A stretch of 6,471 nucleotides of DNA from Phycisphaerales bacterium (GTDB taxonomy: Bacteria > Planctomycetota > Phycisphaerae > SM23-33), in the NCBI GenBank assembly GCA_003153915.1, contig PMBX01000066.1, positions 1-6,471 on the forward strand. Reading direction: 5' to 3'. Position 1 is the stretch's first letter; each line of letters starts with the position of its first letter. Below are positions 5,830 through 6,471 of this stretch, in pieces. Both the position numbers and the translations under genes were made by a program. The notes under the pieces were generated by a model. That model ran no database searches. It worked only from the letters and a program-made list of their open reading frames with translations, and was not told where the DNA came from.

Positions 5830-6471
5830 TTACTGGCCAACGCTGGCGGGCAGGGTCACCGTCTCGACCGCCGGCCGAATCGGGAACAGCACCATCTGAA
5901 TCGCCAGGCCTATCCTGGCCAGTGGGTTGGGCTGCACGTAGACGACGTCGTTGGGAAGCAGCAAAATGTTGTTGGCCATGTCGCCCTCTTCCACCATGGC
6001 CATAAGGTTGATGACCATCGTCCTACGATGCTGTCCTTTGGGCAGAGGATTGATCCCTGTGGACTTGTAGGATTTGGCCGGTTGCGTTGCTACCCATCCA
6101 CCGACCTGCGGTTCGTCGCCACGGACGACAATGACCCTCTCCGGCCAGGCTAACGTAGTGGGCTTGGCCTCCGCCAATACGTCCAGCAGGGTGTCGCGAC
6201 CGGTCCAGGGCTTAGCCCCGGCGGCGATAACCTGCCCATAGACATAGTATCTCTGAGACCTGTAGACCACCACCTCCACCGTGGAGTCCACCTGCTCGTA
6301 GAATGCATTGGAAGCCTTGTTGATTTCCGCCTCGATCTCCTTGGGCGTCTTGTTGGCAACGTCCACTTCACCGATCAGGGGCAGATTAACCTTTCCGTCC
6401 GGCCGGACCTGCGTCTTGACCCCGCTGATCTCCGGAACGTGAACGGAGGTCACCGCGATCGTATCGGGCGG
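5830..6471 (-). CDS. Polysaccharide export protein (Wza/PES family), 5' end cut by the window edge
   Basis: The last 213 codons and the TAA stop (5830-5832) are present; the start, any signal peptide and any lipobox lie beyond the right edge. The frame stays open to 6471, reading PPDTIAVTSVHVPE, which aligns with the usual start of the polysaccharide export domain (a Gly/Pro-rich 'PGD' stretch), so the GTG at 6451-6453 is an internal valine. The PES domain continues with VRPDGKVNLPLIGEV (in-window residues 22-36) and TPKEIEAEI (42-50). An SLBB-type domain follows at about 73-118, with YYVYGQVIAAGAKPW and later RVIVVRGD. ILLLPNDVVYVQPN (169-182) is the typical closing strand, and LARIGLAIQMVLFPI (184-198) may be the C-terminal helix that Wza-type proteins insert in the outer membrane. 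In the cell it would form the outer-membrane channel for the exopolysaccharide and contact the chain-length determinant encoded 13 bp downstream. Family call is firm; the polymer is unknown. Confidence 0.92.
   Translation of the reverse strand, partial: PPDTIAVTSVHVPEISGVKTQVRPDGKVNLPLIGEVDVANKTPKEIEAEINKASNAFYEQVDSTVEVVVYRSQRYYVYGQVIAAGAKPWTGRDTLLDVLAEAKPTTLAWPERVIVVRGDEPQVGGWVATQPAKSYKSTGINPLPKGQHRRTMVINLMAMVEEGDMANNILLLPNDVVYVQPNPLARIGLAIQMVLFPIRPAVETVTLPASVGQ

Noticed and set aside
5376..6005. 209-codon open frame on the plus strand
   Set aside because: It is antisense across the junction of the chain-length and export genes and has a low-complexity Arg/Pro-rich end with no family features.
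5830..6453. GTG at 6451-6453 as the start of the export gene
   Set aside because: The frame continues upstream to the window edge with sequence typical of the export domain, and there is no ribosome binding site before this GTG. The protein would also lack its signal region.

Overview
The window holds six genes, all on the minus strand and packed head to tail, so transcription runs from high to low coordinates. They form the middle of one exopolysaccharide export and assembly operon, and both end genes are cut by the window edges. In transcription order they are: an outer-membrane polysaccharide export protein (5830-6471, start beyond the right edge); a Wzz/GumC-type chain-length determinant (4131-5816); an ExeA-type AAA ATPase (3246-4112); a cytoplasmic tyrosine autokinase of the CapB/CpsD type (2396-3235); a GT4-type glycosyltransferase resembling the exosortase-associated 'Stp1' family (1055-2296); and a second, TuaH-like glycosyltransferase (1-1049, end beyond the left edge). 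Four of the five junctions are only 5 to 18 bp. The fifth, between the kinase and the first glycosyltransferase, is 99 bp and carries two inverted repeats.

How the genes fit together: the export protein would form the outer-membrane exit channel, and the chain-length determinant the inner-membrane and periplasmic polymerisation co-factor. The separate kinase would phosphorylate its own C-terminal tyrosine cluster and so regulate the determinant. The two glycosyltransferases would add sugars to the repeat unit. The ExeA-like ATPase has no settled role, but it recurs in loci of this type. The combination of a separate kinase, an ExeA-like ATPase, a chain-length determinant with a third membrane segment and a Stp1-like transferase matches exopolysaccharide loci of the XrtA/EpsH (exosortase, PEP-CTERM) kind. 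No exosortase or PEP-CTERM protein lies in the window, so that link is inferred.

Organism: an outer-membrane export protein means a diderm (Gram-negative-type) bacterium. G+C looks high, about 60% by eye. The wording of several proteins, such as a Thr-Gln-Pro-rich linker and the style of the ExeA-like ATPase, suggests a Planctomycetota or related environmental lineage, but this is weak and could equally be a proteobacterium. I saw no RNA genes, insertion sequences, CRISPR arrays, attachment sites or origins. The operon promoter must lie beyond the right edge. Long open frames on the plus strand are antisense to these genes and are not annotated.
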